The notes beneath the pieces are model-generated. The model was given only the letters and a program-made list of their open reading frames with translations. It was not told the origin of the DNA and did not search any database. From the NCBI GenBank assembly GCA_022826755.1, contig JAJDUG010000070.1, positions 1 to 57,633 of the forward strand: 57,633 nucleotides of DNA, given 5' to 3'. The position numbers and the translations under genes were made by a program. Below, piece by piece: positions 1 through 10,600 of this stretch (position 1 is its first letter; each line of letters begins with the position of its first letter). The stretch comes from Acidobacteriota bacterium. GTDB lineage: Bacteria > Acidobacteriota > Terriglobia > Versatilivoradales > Versatilivoraceae.

Positions 1-99
1 GGCTGCCGCGGTTGGGAATGGATTCGAGGTGATAGGACATGGAAACAGCATACAAGGCACAACATATGGTGTCAAGAGGTAAAACCCCTACAAGACGCC

Positions 100-115
100 T
101 GTATACATGTAAACA
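100..115. promoter_or_regulatory. 16-bp imperfect palindrome, operator-like
   Basis: The sequence TGTATACATGTAAACA matches its own reverse complement at 14 of 16 positions, around the perfect core TACATGTA. It is an AT-rich island in GC-rich DNA. No gene is adjacent within the window, so any regulated gene would lie to the left. Confidence 0.25.
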
Positions 116-579
116 TAATCCCACACGAAACCACTCATCGACCCCCACAAAAGGCCGCTGTTTCAACGCCTTATCCTGGTTTTTCCTGGTTTGTTGCGGA
201 TGAAGTTCGGACTAAGAAAGACAATGTTCTTGACCCACTCAAAGGGAACGCTCCGTGGGTTCGGGTGAGGGAAAACACAGCGAGTCAGCTTCCCGTGTCA
301 CAGCCTCTCGTCCTGTTAATCCTGTGCATCCTGTGTATCCATGTTCAATAGGTCGATAACCGGATCAACCGGCCAGGGTCCTTGTTGCCGATAGGCCACG
401 AAAAAAACTCAAAGAGGCCCATTCGTATTCGTGTCTATTCGTGTTCGTTCGTGGTTCGTCTTTATTAACGACCCCCTGTTTCTCTCTCGAATGATCCGTC
501 CCGTCGTGGGGGACGGGGACGTAACTCTCCACTCCCCACTCTTCACTCTCCACTTATTTTATTTGGCGGCGGCTTCCGA

Positions 580-585
580 TATACT
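580..585 (+). promoter_or_regulatory. Possible -10 box upstream of sucC
   Basis: TATACT lies about 60 bases before the sucC ATG, in the expected orientation. No good -35 box is seen at 16-18 bases upstream, so the call is weak. Confidence 0.3.
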
Positions 586-645
586 TGGGCGCTTCCGAGG
601 GGGGAGCGGCAATCCTGTTCGACCTCGATCCCCGGACATTCCACC

Positions 646-1815
646 ATGAAGATTCACGAGTTTCAGGCCAAGGCGATCCTTGGCGCCCACGGGGTCCCCG
701 TGCCTCGGGGCAAGGTGGCCGACACCAAGGAGAAAGCTCGGGAAATCGCCAGCGAGTTGGGCGGACTGGTGGTGGTCAAGGCGCAAATTCACGCCGGTGG
801 ACGCGGCAAGGGAGGAGGGGTCCGTCTGGCTCGTTCTCCGGAAGAGGCTCAGGAGGTCGCCGCCTCGATTCTGGGCATGCAACTGGTCACGCATCAGACC
901 GGACCCGAGGGACAAACCGTGAAGCGGGTTCTGGTCGAGGAGGGCCTCAAGATCCAACGGGAGTACTACCTCGGGATCGCCATCGACCGGGATGCCGGCA
1001 AAGTGGTCTTCATGGCGAGCCGGGAAGGTGGGGTCGAAATCGAAAAGGTCGCGGCCGAAGAGCCTGAGCTAATCCTCAAGGAAGCCTTGGAGCCGGGCTT
1101 GGGCTTGACTCCCTTCCAAGCCCGCAAGCTGGCCTTTGGCCTGGACCTCCCCGCGAAACTGGTCCCTGCCGCCGTCCGGTTCATGCTCTCTCTCTACCGG
1201 GCATTCGAAGCCACCGACGCCTCCCTGGCCGAGATCAATCCCCTGCTCCTGACCGAAGAGGGGGGACTCTATGCCCTGGATGCCAAGATCAACTTCGACG
1301 ACAATGCGCTCTACCGGCACCCCGGCGTCCGAGAACTTCGCGACACCGACGAAGAAGACCCCCTGGAAGTTGAAGCCGGCAGGCACGGACTGAACTACAT
1401 CAAGTTGGACGGCAACGTGGGTTGCATGGTCAACGGGGCCGGGCTGGCCATGGCCACCATGGACATCATCAAGTTGGCCGGGGGATCTCCCGCCAACTTC
1501 CTGGATGTCGGCGGCGGAGCGACTGCCGAACAGGTCCGAAACGCTTTTGGCATCATTCTCTCCGATGCCAACGTCAAGGCTGTGCTGATCAATATCTTCG
1601 GCGGCATCATGCGTTGCGACATCGTGGCCCAAGGCGTAGTGGAAGCGGCCAAGTCCATGCAGATGGAGGTTCCCATCGTGGTTCGTCTGGAAGGGACCAA
1701 CCTGGAACAGGGCCAGGAAATTCTCAAGGCATCCGGACTCAGTCTGACAGTGGCTTCGGGTATGCAGGATGCAGCCGAAAAGGTGGTTCGATTGGCATCG
1801 AGGTCAACGGCGTGA
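646..1815 (+). CDS. sucC: Succinyl-CoA synthetase beta subunit (ADP-forming)
   Basis: Beta subunit of the TCA-cycle enzyme that interconverts succinyl-CoA plus NDP and succinate plus NTP. The 389 aa match the family length. The N-terminal ATP-grasp starts [12 protein letters not shown], with the glycine-rich '[11 protein letters not shown]' nucleotide loop at about residue 50. The C-terminal CoA-ligase domain contains '[14 protein letters not shown]' and '[11 protein letters not shown]'. It is the first gene of a plus-strand run, and its TGA overlaps the GTG start of sucD (GTGA), suggesting translational coupling and 1:1 subunit synthesis. The Shine-Dalgarno before the ATG is weak. Confidence 0.97.
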   Translation: MKIHEFQAKAILGAHGVPVPRGKVADTKEKAREIASELGGLVVVKAQIHAGGRGKGGGVRLARSPEEAQEVAASILGMQLVTHQTGPEGQTVKRVLVEEGLKIQREYYLGIAIDRDAGKVVFMASREGGVEIEKVAAEEPELILKEALEPGLGLTPFQARKLAFGLDLPAKLVPAAVRFMLSLYRAFEATDASLAEINPLLLTEEGGLYALDAKINFDDNALYRHPGVRELRDTDEEDPLEVEAGRHGLNYIKLDGNVGCMVNGAGLAMATMDIIKLAGGSPANFLDVGGGATAEQVRNAFGIILSDANVKAVLINIFGGIMRCDIVAQGVVEAAKSMQMEVPIVVRLEGTNLEQGQEILKASGLSLTVASGMQDAAEKVVRLASRSTA

Positions 1816-2684
1816 GCATTCTGGTCGACCGGGACACACGACTGATCGTACAGGGCATTACCGGACGCGAGGGAACCTTCCATACCCTCCAGTGCATCCG
1901 GTACGGGACCCGTGTCGTTGGCGGAGTCACCCCCGGGAAGGGCGGTTCCGTTCATGAAGGGATCCCCGTTTTCGACAGCATGGAACAGGCCCGCCGGGAG
2001 ACTGGCGGCAACGCCTCGGTGATCTTCGTCCCTCCCGCGGTGGCGGCGGATGCCATCATGGAGGCGGCAGATGCCGGGGTCGACCTGGTGGTGTGCATCA
2101 CCGAAGGGATCCCGACCCTCGACATGATCCAAGTCAGGCAGTTCATGGCCGCAAAGGAATCCCGGCTGATCGGCCCCAACTGCCCGGGGATCATTTCGCC
2201 GGGCAAATGCAAGATCGGAATCATGCCCGGGGCCATCCACCGGGAGGGCACGGTCGGAGTGATCTCCAGAAGTGGAACGCTGACCTATGAAGCCGTTCAG
2301 CAATTGAGCTCCCGGGGTATCGGTCAATCGACCTGCATCGGCATCGGGGGAGACCCGATCATCGGCACCTCCTTCGTGGACGCCCTCCGCCTCTTCAAGG
2401 ATGATCCGGGAACGGAAGCCATCGTGCTGATCGGAGAGATTGGAGGCACTGCCGAGGAAGCGGCCGCCAGCTACGTGCATTCCCATCTCTCCAAACCGGT
2501 TGTGGGATTCATCGCGGGTCAGACAGCTCCTCCCGGAAGGCGCATGGGGCACGCGGGGGCCATCATCAGCGGGGGCCAGGGCACGGCAGAGGAAAAGATC
2601 CGCCTGATGGAGAAGTCCGGACTCCACGTGGCCCGGAGTCCGGCCGACATCGGCGAAACGACGGCCCGGATTCTGCCGGGGTAG
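1812..2684 (+). CDS. sucD: Succinyl-CoA synthetase alpha subunit
   Basis: CoA-binding subunit carrying the catalytic phosphohistidine. I chose the GTG at 1812, which overlaps the sucC stop by four bases. It gives a 290-aa protein beginning [18 protein letters not shown], the normal length and N-terminus. The frame stays open far upstream inside sucC, but that part is a shadow. The motif '[17 protein letters not shown]' near residue 240 contains the active-site His. The NAD(P)-like CoA-binding fold occupies roughly residues 1-125 and the ligase domain the remainder. Confidence 0.96.
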   Translation: MSILVDRDTRLIVQGITGREGTFHTLQCIRYGTRVVGGVTPGKGGSVHEGIPVFDSMEQARRETGGNASVIFVPPAVAADAIMEAADAGVDLVVCITEGIPTLDMIQVRQFMAAKESRLIGPNCPGIISPGKCKIGIMPGAIHREGTVGVISRSGTLTYEAVQQLSSRGIGQSTCIGIGGDPIIGTSFVDALRLFKDDPGTEAIVLIGEIGGTAEEAAASYVHSHLSKPVVGFIAGQTAPPGRRMGHAGAIISGGQGTAEEKIRLMEKSGLHVARSPADIGETTARILPG

Positions 2685-2788
2685 TCTTCGCGAGAAGAAC
2701 CCCTGCTTCCGGGATGGTCCACCGGCGCATTTGCAGTGGCCGACTCGGAAGGGGCCGCAATACTTTCATCGTTAGTGGAGGCTTTTCT

Positions 2789-3211
2789 TTGAGTCTGCAA
2801 CGCACCCTGTCAATCATCAAGCCGGACGGCGTCGCCCAAGGAAACGTCGGGGATATCCTGAAACGGTTCGAAGAATCGGACTTCCGGATCAAAGCCCTCA
2901 AGATGCTGCACTTGAGTCCGCGGCAGGCCGGGGGTTTCTACGCGGTTCACCGCGAACGAAGCTTCTTTCAGGACCTGATTCGCTACATGAGCTCGGGCGC
3001 CGTCGTTGTGGTCGTCCTTGAAGCCCCCGATGCGGTGGTCCGCCTGCGGGAACTGATGGGAGCCACCGACCCCAGACAGGCCGCGGAAGGAACGCTGCGC
3101 AAACTCTACGCCACCTCCATCGAAAAAAACGTCGTCCACGGTTCCGACAGCCATGAGAACGCCCGGAGGGAGATCCAGTACTTCTTCAGCGATTCGGAGT
3201 TGCCGGACTAG
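2789..3211 (+). CDS. ndk: Nucleoside diphosphate kinase
   Basis: Transfers the gamma-phosphate of NTPs to NDPs through a phosphohistidine. I place the start at TTG 2789, because GGAGG (2777-2781) lies seven bases upstream and the resulting 140-aa protein starts SLQRTLSIIKPDG as in the family. An upstream ATG at 2714 would add 25 residues with no homologous character. The active-site motif 'NVVHGSDS' and the C-terminal 'REIQYFF' are intact. Its position directly after sucCD fits a nucleotide-energy theme. Confidence 0.95.
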   Translation: MSLQRTLSIIKPDGVAQGNVGDILKRFEESDFRIKALKMLHLSPRQAGGFYAVHRERSFFQDLIRYMSSGAVVVVVLEAPDAVVRLRELMGATDPRQAAEGTLRKLYATSIEKNVVHGSDSHENARREIQYFFSDSELPD

Positions 3212-3229
3212 GCGGGTAGGACGGTATAT

Positions 3230-3442
3230 ATGGCCAAGGGTTTCATTGTCCTGGGACTGGCTTTTCTGGCGATCGGCCTGATCCTGAATTTTGCCGGCCA
3301 TCTGTCGTTCTTGAAGCTGGGCCGGCTTCCGGGAGACCTGATCTTCAAGCGGGACAACTTGACCTTCCATCTCCCGGTGACTACCTCCATCGTGCTCAGC
3401 GTCCTCCTGACCCTGGTCCTGTCTTTCTTCTTGCGGCGCTAG
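3230..3442 (+). CDS. DUF2905 family small membrane protein
   Basis: A 70-aa protein with two hydrophobic segments (about residues 4-22 and 49-67) around a conserved-looking 'LGRLPGDLIFKRDN' loop, which I recognise as the DUF2905 pattern. Function unknown. It sits 18 bases after ndk and 39 before xseA, so is probably co-transcribed. Confidence 0.85.
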   Translation: MAKGFIVLGLAFLAIGLILNFAGHLSFLKLGRLPGDLIFKRDNLTFHLPVTTSIVLSVLLTLVLSFFLRR

Positions 3443-3481
3443 CTCCCGGTTTCCGCGGCTGCCGAGGCGGCCCCACAACGC

Positions 3482-4864
3482 ATGCATTCCCTTCCCGCTC
3501 AACCAATCTATCGGGTCTCCGAAATCACGGCCGAGGTAAGATCGCTCCTGGAGGGGGAGTTTCAGGGTGTGCTGGTCGAGGGAGAGATCTCCAACTGGAC
3601 CGTCTCCAACGCCGGGCACATCTACTTTGCGCTGAAAGACGCACGGGCCCAGTTGAAGTGCGTCTGCTTCCGCGGCAAAGCCCGGCAGCTCCGCCAACGA
3701 TTCGAGGACGGCAACCAGGTCCTGGTCCGAGGAAGCCTGGGGGTCTATGAACTCCGCGGCGAATATTCCCTCTATGCCGAGTCCATTGAACCCAGAGGGA
3801 TCGGCGCCCTGCAGATCGCCTTCGAGCGACTGAAAGCCCGGCTCGAGGCCGAGGGCCTGTTCGATGAAGCGCGCAAGAAACCCTTGCCGGTCCTCCCTCG
3901 AACCATCGGGATCGTGACCTCACCGACCGGAGCGGCGATTCACGACATTCTGCGGACCTTGAACCGCAGTCGTCAACCGATCCCGGCGCTGCTGTTTCCG
4001 GCCAAGGTCCAAGGCGAGGGAGCGGCGGAGGAAATTGCCGCCGGCATTCACACCCTCAACGGCATTCCCGGCGTAGACCTCATCATTGTCGGCCGCGGCG
4101 GAGGATCCATGGAAGATCTATGGGCCTTCAACCAGGAGCCGGTCGCCAGAGCCATCTCGGTCTCCCGGGTTCCCGTAATCTCGGCGGTGGGTCACCAGGT
4201 CGACTTCACCATTTCCGATTTCGTCGCCGACATTCGGGCTGCGACTCCGACCGGCGCAGCCGAGTTGGTGGCTGCGACACGGGAAGAGCTGGCCACCCGG
4301 TTAGGCCATTGTCGAGACCGGCTGCAACGGACATTGCAGCTTCGGCTCAGCCAATTGCGCAACCGGGTGCTGGAGTTGTCGACTGCTCGCGCCTTCGAGT
4401 CGGCCCGGGGCCGCATCCGGTCGCAGCGGCAATGGTTGGACGAAATGGGCTTTCGTCTCAACGGATGGCCTCGGAACACCCTGGGTGCTCGGAGAGAATA
4501 CTGGCGCCTGACGGCCGAGCGCCTGGAACGCTTCAATCTGCACGACCTGGTGACCCGAAGGCGAATAGCCCTGAACCTGTTCGCGGAGCGGGCCGCCTCC
4601 CAAGTCCGCTTCACCCTGCAAGCTCTTCAGGCGCGACTCTCGGCGCAAACCGGGACGCTGCGCAGCCTGAGCCCGGATGCCGTGCTGAACCGGGGTTATT
4701 CCATCTGCCGGGACACCGACGGGACCATTCTCAGGGACGCGGCCCGGCTGCAAAGAGGAGATCCGTTTTCCGTTACTCTTTCCAAGGGGAATATCGCGGC
4801 GCGGGCGGAGCGCATCGAGACCTCCCGGGACTTCGGCAAGACAACCGAGCAGAGTGATCCATGA
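3482..4864 (+). CDS. xseA: Exodeoxyribonuclease VII large subunit
   Basis: Catalytic subunit of the single-strand exonuclease used in mismatch repair and recombination. At 460 aa it has the usual length. An N-terminal OB-fold runs from 'YRVSEITAEVRSLLEGEF' through 'VEGEISNW', followed by the nuclease domain with 'GIVTSPTGAAIHDI', 'IIVGRGGGSMEDLW' and 'PVISAVGHQVDFTISDFVAD'. Arg-rich helices near 270-390 resemble the family's long coiled region. The C-terminus has 'LNRGYSICRD'. The stop overlaps the xseB ATG by four bases. Confidence 0.96.
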   Translation: MHSLPAQPIYRVSEITAEVRSLLEGEFQGVLVEGEISNWTVSNAGHIYFALKDARAQLKCVCFRGKARQLRQRFEDGNQVLVRGSLGVYELRGEYSLYAESIEPRGIGALQIAFERLKARLEAEGLFDEARKKPLPVLPRTIGIVTSPTGAAIHDILRTLNRSRQPIPALLFPAKVQGEGAAEEIAAGIHTLNGIPGVDLIIVGRGGGSMEDLWAFNQEPVARAISVSRVPVISAVGHQVDFTISDFVADIRAATPTGAAELVAATREELATRLGHCRDRLQRTLQLRLSQLRNRVLELSTARAFESARGRIRSQRQWLDEMGFRLNGWPRNTLGARREYWRLTAERLERFNLHDLVTRRRIALNLFAERAASQVRFTLQALQARLSAQTGTLRSLSPDAVLNRGYSICRDTDGTILRDAARLQRGDPFSVTLSKGNIAARAERIETSRDFGKTTEQSDP

Positions 4865-5094
4865 CCCGATACAAAGACTTTGAGTCAGCCATGAAACGGC
4901 TTGAGGAAATCGTCAAGATCCTGGAGAAGGGCGAACTGCCGCTGGCATCCCTCCTGGAGATGTACGAGGAGGGAGTGAAGCTGCAGAATTTCTGCCAGGA
5001 GAAGCTGGACGAAGCTGAACGCAAGGTCGAAATCCTGGTCCGCAAGAACGAAGGGGCCCTGGAGCGGGAACCCTTTTCCGGTGACACGCAGTAA
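4861..5094 (+). CDS. xseB: Exodeoxyribonuclease VII small subunit
   Basis: A 77-aa partner of XseA. It begins MTRYKDFESAMKRLEEIVKI and carries the conserved 'LEKGELPLASLLEMYEEGVKL' pattern and a helical 'CQEKLDEAERKVEILV' segment. The ATG overlaps the xseA stop (ATGA), the classic coupled arrangement that sets subunit ratio. Confidence 0.95.
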   Translation: MTRYKDFESAMKRLEEIVKILEKGELPLASLLEMYEEGVKLQNFCQEKLDEAERKVEILVRKNEGALEREPFSGDTQ

Positions 5095-5193
5095 TGGCCG
5101 CCCCCTCTCCTTCGAAAACCCGCTGTCCCTGGAAGACCGTCGTGAGGGCCGCATTCACCAGAAAGTCCTGATCGGATTTCGCTTCACATCTCA

Positions 5194-5940
5194 ATGAAGG
5201 AACGCATCGACAAGCTGCTACTGGCCCGCGGCCTGGCCCGGAGCCGTCATCAGGCCCAGGCCCTGGTCCTGGCGGGCTCCGTATTGGCTGACGAGCAGCG
5301 GATCGAGAAGCCCGGGGCCAGGGTGGATTTGGCATCGAAGCTTCGCCTCAAATCCGAGGCCAGGGTTTATGTCTCCCGCGGAGGCCACAAGCTGGAGCAC
5401 GCTTTGCAGCATTTCTCAATCGAGGTCTGGGGAACGATTTGCCTGGATATCGGGGCCTCCACCGGAGGGTTTACCGATTGCCTGCTCCGGCAGAGGGCCG
5501 TCAGGGTGCATGCGGTCGACGTCGGCCACAATCAACTGGACTGGAAGTTGCGAAGAGATGACCGGGTCCGCAGCCTGGAGGGACTCAATGCCCGCTACCT
5601 GAAGTTTGAAGACATAGGAGAGACCGTTGACCTGATCACGCTGGACCTGTCCTTCATCTCGCTCTGCCTGGTTCTACCCGTGCTCGGTGTTTTCCAAAAG
5701 CCCTCGACTCGCGTCCTCTGCCTGGTCAAGCCGCAGTTTGAACTGGGCAAGGGGCAGGTGGAAAAGGGCGGAATTGTCAGGGACCCTCAAAAGCACCGCT
5801 TGGCCGTCGACAAGGTCAGCGCTTGCGCCAGCGATCTGGGATATCGAATCCTGGGAACGGTTCCCTCCCCGATCCTGGGGGCCGAGGGTAACCGGGAGTT
5901 CTTCCTGGTGTTGGGTTCAATCACTCCGGTGACGTATTGA
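5194..5940 (+). CDS. tlyA: TlyA-type 16S/23S rRNA 2'-O-methyltransferase
   Basis: A 248-aa protein with an N-terminal S4 RNA-binding domain (residues 1-65, 'RIDKLLLARGLARSRHQAQALV') and an FtsJ-like SAM methyltransferase domain with motif I 'CLDIGASTGGFTDCLL'. 'LDLSFISL' and 'LVKPQFELGKGQVEKGGIVRD' are typical of the TlyA/YqxC family. Family members methylate rRNA and are often misnamed hemolysin A. The gene ends just before the guaA promoter; its TGA lies inside the predicted -35 box. Confidence 0.9.
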   Translation: MKERIDKLLLARGLARSRHQAQALVLAGSVLADEQRIEKPGARVDLASKLRLKSEARVYVSRGGHKLEHALQHFSIEVWGTICLDIGASTGGFTDCLLRQRAVRVHAVDVGHNQLDWKLRRDDRVRSLEGLNARYLKFEDIGETVDLITLDLSFISLCLVLPVLGVFQKPSTRVLCLVKPQFELGKGQVEKGGIVRDPQKHRLAVDKVSACASDLGYRILGTVPSPILGAEGNREFFLVLGSITPVTY

Positions 5941-5966
5941 AGCCGGCCATCCGGCTCGCATATAAT
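5937..5966 (+). promoter_or_regulatory. guaA promoter
   Basis: TTGAAG (5937-5942), an 18-base spacer and a perfect TATAAT (5961-5966) lie 30 bases before the guaA ATG. The spacer contains an AGCCGG-CCAT-CCGGCT inverted repeat (5941-5956) that could be an operator or the end signal of the preceding operon. Confidence 0.6.
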
Positions 5967-5995
5967 CCGATCGTCTTCCTCCGGGAACTTCCGTA

Positions 5996-7537
5996 ATGCC
6001 CCCTTCCCACGATTGTGTTCTCATTCTGGACTTCGGCTCGCAATACACTCAGCTCATCGCCCGCCGGGTTCGGGAAGCCAACGTTTTCTGCGAAATAGTC
6101 CCCTTCGACGCACCGCTGGAGCGGGTCCGCCAGCGCCGGCCCGCGGGCATCATCCTGTCCGGGGGACCCGATTCGGTCTATGGAGAACAGGCTCCCCGCA
6201 CCGCCGCCGAACTTTGGAAGCTGGCCACTCCCATTCTGGGGATCTGCTACGGATTCCAACTGCTGGCGGTGGAGCTGGGGGGCAAGGTCGAAGCGGCAGG
6301 CAGGCGGGAATACGGCCTGGCCGAGCTGAACCTGGAGTCCGAAAGTCCGCTGTTCCAGGGAGTCAAGACCCGATCCAACGTCTGGATGAGTCATGGCGAT
6401 CACATCGTCCGGCTTCCTCCGGGATTTCGTCCGACCGGCCTTTCCGCCAATGCCATGGCCGCGGCCGAGAACCCGGACCGCTCCGTCTTCGGTCTGCAGT
6501 TCCATCCCGAAGTCGCCCATACCGAAGAAGGCAAACGGATACTGGAGAACTTTCTCTTCGAGATTTGCGGATGCCGGGGAGATTGGACACCCTCCCAATT
6601 CGTCGAGGAGTCCGTCGATCGCATTCGAAGTCAGGTTGGTCGGGGAAAAGCGGTTTGCGGCCTCAGCGGCGGCGTCGACTCCACGGTGGCCGCCGTGCTG
6701 GTGGACCGGGCCATCGGCGGGAATCTGACCTGCATCTTCGTCAACAACGGTGTGCTGCGAAAGAATGAGTACGACCGGGTGCTTTCCCGGATGCAAGACC
6801 AGCTCAATCTCCACGTCCGGGGAGTCGACGCCGGCGATCGATTCCTGAAGCTGCTGGCCGGAGTGACCGACCCCGAGCGAAAACGCAAGATCATCGGAGA
6901 GGAATTCATCGCCGTCTTCGAGCGCGAGGCCCACCGGCTGGGCCGGGTGGACTTTCTGGTTCAAGGGACCCTCTACCCCGACGTCATCGAATCGGTCTCG
7001 GTCAAAGGCCCCTCGGCCACCATCAAGTCCCACCACAACGTGGGAGGGCTGCCTGAGACCATGAAGTTGAAACTGGTGGAGCCCTTGCGCGATCTGTTCA
7101 AGGACGAAGTCCGCAACGTCGGCAGGCAGTTGGGCCTGGCCGAGGAACTGGTCGGGCGGCAACCTTTCCCGGGACCGGGTCTGGCTGTCCGCATCCTGGG
7201 GGAGGTGACCCCATCCAGGGTCAGCCTGCTGCAGGAAGCCGACGAGATCGTCGTCAGCGAGGTCAGGCGGGCCGGACTCTACCAGGACATCTGGCAGGCC
7301 TTCGCCGTGCTGTTGCCCGTCAAGAGCGTCGGTGTCATGGGGGATGAGCGCTCCTACGAGTACACCTGTGCCGTACGGGCAGTACACTCCAGGGATGGGA
7401 TGACCGCCGATTGGGTCAAGCTGCCCTATTCCGTCCTGGAGAGAATCTCGACCCGTATCGTCAACGAAGTTCAAGGAATCAACCGTGTGGTTTACGACAT
7501 CAGTTCCAAGCCGCCTGCCACCATCGAGTGGGAGTGA
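5996..7537 (+). CDS. guaA: GMP synthase (glutamine-hydrolysing)
   Basis: Converts XMP, glutamine and ATP to GMP. The 513-aa protein has a class I glutamine amidotransferase domain (nucleophile Cys in '[10 protein letters not shown]', His/Glu in '[10 protein letters not shown]'), an ATP-pyrophosphatase domain with the P-loop '[10 protein letters not shown]' near residue 225, and the C-terminal dimerisation domain with '[16 protein letters not shown]' and ending '[10 protein letters not shown]'. It appears to be transcribed from its own promoter with a near-consensus -10. Confidence 0.97.
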   Translation: MPPSHDCVLILDFGSQYTQLIARRVREANVFCEIVPFDAPLERVRQRRPAGIILSGGPDSVYGEQAPRTAAELWKLATPILGICYGFQLLAVELGGKVEAAGRREYGLAELNLESESPLFQGVKTRSNVWMSHGDHIVRLPPGFRPTGLSANAMAAAENPDRSVFGLQFHPEVAHTEEGKRILENFLFEICGCRGDWTPSQFVEESVDRIRSQVGRGKAVCGLSGGVDSTVAAVLVDRAIGGNLTCIFVNNGVLRKNEYDRVLSRMQDQLNLHVRGVDAGDRFLKLLAGVTDPERKRKIIGEEFIAVFEREAHRLGRVDFLVQGTLYPDVIESVSVKGPSATIKSHHNVGGLPETMKLKLVEPLRDLFKDEVRNVGRQLGLAEELVGRQPFPGPGLAVRILGEVTPSRVSLLQEADEIVVSEVRRAGLYQDIWQAFAVLLPVKSVGVMGDERSYEYTCAVRAVHSRDGMTADWVKLPYSVLERISTRIVNEVQGINRVVYDISSKPPATIEWE

Positions 7538-7624
7538 AGCTTTATCCATGAATCGCGCCCGTCGAGTCGGCCCTCCTGCGGTCACTCGATGAGATTGCAA
7601 ATCCCGCTTCAACCATAGGAGCCA

Positions 7625-10600
7625 ATGAACTCGGAAGAATTCGTTCACCTGCACCTCCACACCGACTACAGCCTGCTGGACGGCGCCTGCTCGGTCGATA
7701 CCCTGATGCAGCGCCTGTCGGAACTGGAGATGCCGGCAGCGGCCATCACCGATCACGGCAACCTGTTCGGCGCCATGAGCTTCCACAAGGCGGCGCACAA
7801 ACACGGGATCAAGCCCATCATCGGCTGCGAGGTCTACGTGGCGCGAGGAGCGGCCGGCGAACGCACGGGAGGCGAAAAGTCCAACCATCACCTGGTCCTG
7901 CTGTGCGAAAACGCCACCGGATACCGAAACCTGGTCAAGCTGGTCTCCCACGGCTTCCTGCAGGGCTTCTACTACAAGCCGCGAATCGACAAGGAACTCT
8001 TGTCCCGCCACCAGGAGGGGCTGATCTGCCTTTCGGCCTGCCTGAGCGGAGAGGTCTGTTCCAACCTGGCCGAGGGACACTACGACCAGGCCCGTCAAGT
8101 CGCGGGTGAATTCCAGGACATTTTCGGGAAAGACCGCTATTTCATCGAGCTTCAGGATCAGGGCCTGGAGGTCGAACAGCGCATCAAACCCGAGCTGGTA
8201 CGGCTGGCCAGGTCCCTGGATATTCCCATCGTCGCTACCAACGACTGCCACTACGTCACCCAACAGGACTCCCTGGCCCACGAGGTGCTGCTCTGCATCC
8301 AGACCGGCAAAACCATGAGCGACCGCAACCGCATGCGTTTCGCCACCGACCAGTTCTACGTCAAGAGCGCCCGGGAGATGGCGGACCTCTTCCGGGACCA
8401 CCCCGAAGCCATTCGGCAAACTCTGGCCATCGCCGAACGCTGCCAATTTCAGTTCGAAGAAGCCGGCCAGACCTTTCCACACTTCGAGGTGCCCGGAGAG
8501 AAAAGCCTGGACGAGTATTTCGAGCAGGTGTGCTGGGAGGGCTTCGAAGCCCGCAACCGCTATTGGAAATCGCTGCAGGGTCGCGGAGAGCTGAAGCTTC
8601 CTCTGGAGGCTTACGAGGAGCGGCTCAAGCATGAAATCGGAATCATCAAGCAGATGCGCTACCCGAGCTATTTCCTGATTGTCTGGGACTTCATGAGCTA
8701 CGCCCGGCAGCAACGGATTCCGGTCGGGCCCGGCAGGGGCTCGGCGGCGGGTAGCCTGGTCTCCTACTGCCTGAAGATTACCGATATCGACCCTTTGCAG
8801 CACGGGTTGCTGTTCGAGCGATTCCTCAACCCGGAACGGATCTCCATGCCGGACATCGACATCGATTTCTGCACCAACGGGCGCCAGGACGTCATCGACT
8901 ACGTGACCCGGAAATACGGCCGCGAAAACGTGTGCCAGATCATCACCTTCGGGACCATGGCGGCCAAGGCTGCCGTCAAGGATGTGGGCCGAGGCCTGGA
9001 CATGCCTTACGCCGAGGTGGACCGCATCGCCAAGCTGATTCCGTCAGAGATCGGTATCAATCTGACCAAGGCCCTGGCCGAGACGCCGTCCTTGCGCGCC
9101 ATGATCGCCAAGGACGAACGGGTGCGCGACCTCTTCGGCATTGCCAGGCGATTGGAGGGAATGGCGCGCCACGCGTCCACCCACGCCGCCGGCGTGGTGA
9201 TCTCCCCCGTGCCCCTGACGGAGATCGTGCCCCTGTACAAGAGCAACAAGGACGAAATCACCACTCAGTACGCGATGGACCACCTGGAGGAGATCGGGCT
9301 GCTCAAGATGGATTTTCTGGCCCTGACCACCCTCACCGTCCTCGACCACGCCGTCAAGCTGATTCGCCAGACTACCGGAGAAGAAGTCAACCTGGCCACC
9401 TTGCCGATGAACGATGCCAAGACCTACGAGATTTTTTCCCAGGGGTTGTCCAATGGCATTTTTCAGTTTGAAAGCGGCGGCATGAAGGACATTCTGCGGC
9501 GTTTCAAGCCGGAAAAGCTGGAAGACCTCACCGCTCTCAACGCCCTCTACCGCCCCGGGCCCATCGGAGGCGGAATGATCGACGACTTCATCAAGAGGAA
9601 GCACGGCCGCAAGAAGGTGGCCTACGACCTGCCCGAACTGAGAGAAATTCTCGAGGAAACGCTGGGGGTCATCCTCTACCAGGAACAGGTGCAGCAGATT
9701 GCCAACAAGCTGGCGGGCTATTCGCTGGCTGAAGGGGATCTGCTGCGACGGGCCATGGGCAAGAAAAAGCAGGAGGAGATGGAGGCCCAGCGCGAGAAAT
9801 TCATCGCCGGCGCCCGAGCCCGGGGATTCGATGGGCGCAAGACGGCGCGCATCTTCGACCTGATGGTGAAATTCGCCGGCTACGGATTCAACAAGGCCCA
9901 CTCCGCCGCCTACGCCATCCTGGCCTACCAGACCGGATACCTGAAGGCCAACTATCCGGTCTGCTTCATGTCGGCGCTGCTGACCAGCGAGATCAACAAC
10001 AGCGACAAGATCGTGAAGTACATCAACGAGTGCCGGGACCTGGGCATCGAGATCCTGCCCCCGGACATCAACGTGAGTGACCTGCACTTCACTCCGTCCG
10101 GGCCGGAGATTCGGTTCGGGCTGGCGGCCATCAAGAACGTGGGCTCCAATGCCATCGCCTCCATACTCGATGCCAGAGGGCGGGTTTCCCGGTTTGGATC
10201 CCTTTTCGAATTTTGCGAGGAGATCGACCTGCGGGTGGTGAACAAGCGGGTCATCGAGAGCCTGATCAAGGCAGGCGCCCTGGATTCCCTGGGAGGACAC
10301 CGCTCCCAGTTGCTGGCCTCGCTCGATCGGGCCATCGACTCCGGCCAGCGTATCCAGCGGGACCGGGAATCGGGCCAGCGGGGACTCTTCGCCGGCTTCA
10401 ACGGCGCTCCCTCGAGCGACGACGGGTCGCTCCAACTGTATCGGGAACTGCCCGACACCCCGGAGTGGCCGCAGCCGCTGATCCTTGCCAACGAAAAAGA
10501 AGCCCTGGGTTTCTATATCACGGGACACCCCCTGGAAAAGTTCGTGGAACAGATCGAGCGGGTGACCAGCACCAAGGTCGAGGACATCAACGAACTGGAG

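Larger units (their letters stand above)
1..645. other. Non-coding region with low-complexity repeats
   Basis: I see no convincing gene here; the short open frames have no recognisable protein character. The stretch holds a 16-bp imperfect palindrome (100-115), an 'actaagaaagac' string (211-222) that recurs near 17248, repeated 'atcctgt' units (about 314-340), a run of 'ttcgt' units (about 421-462, CACGAA-like on the minus strand) and alternating 'ctctccact/cttcact' units (about 526-556). A TATACT hexamer at 580-585 is a possible -10 for sucC. Confidence 0.6.

Noticed and set aside
95-125. dif-like XerCD site near the left edge
   Set aside because: Only a partial match to one half-site, with no good second half.
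5921-8803. A 960-aa minus-strand open frame opposite guaA and dnaE
   Set aside because: It spans two highly conserved genes and the promoter between them, with no recognisable domain; a shadow frame.
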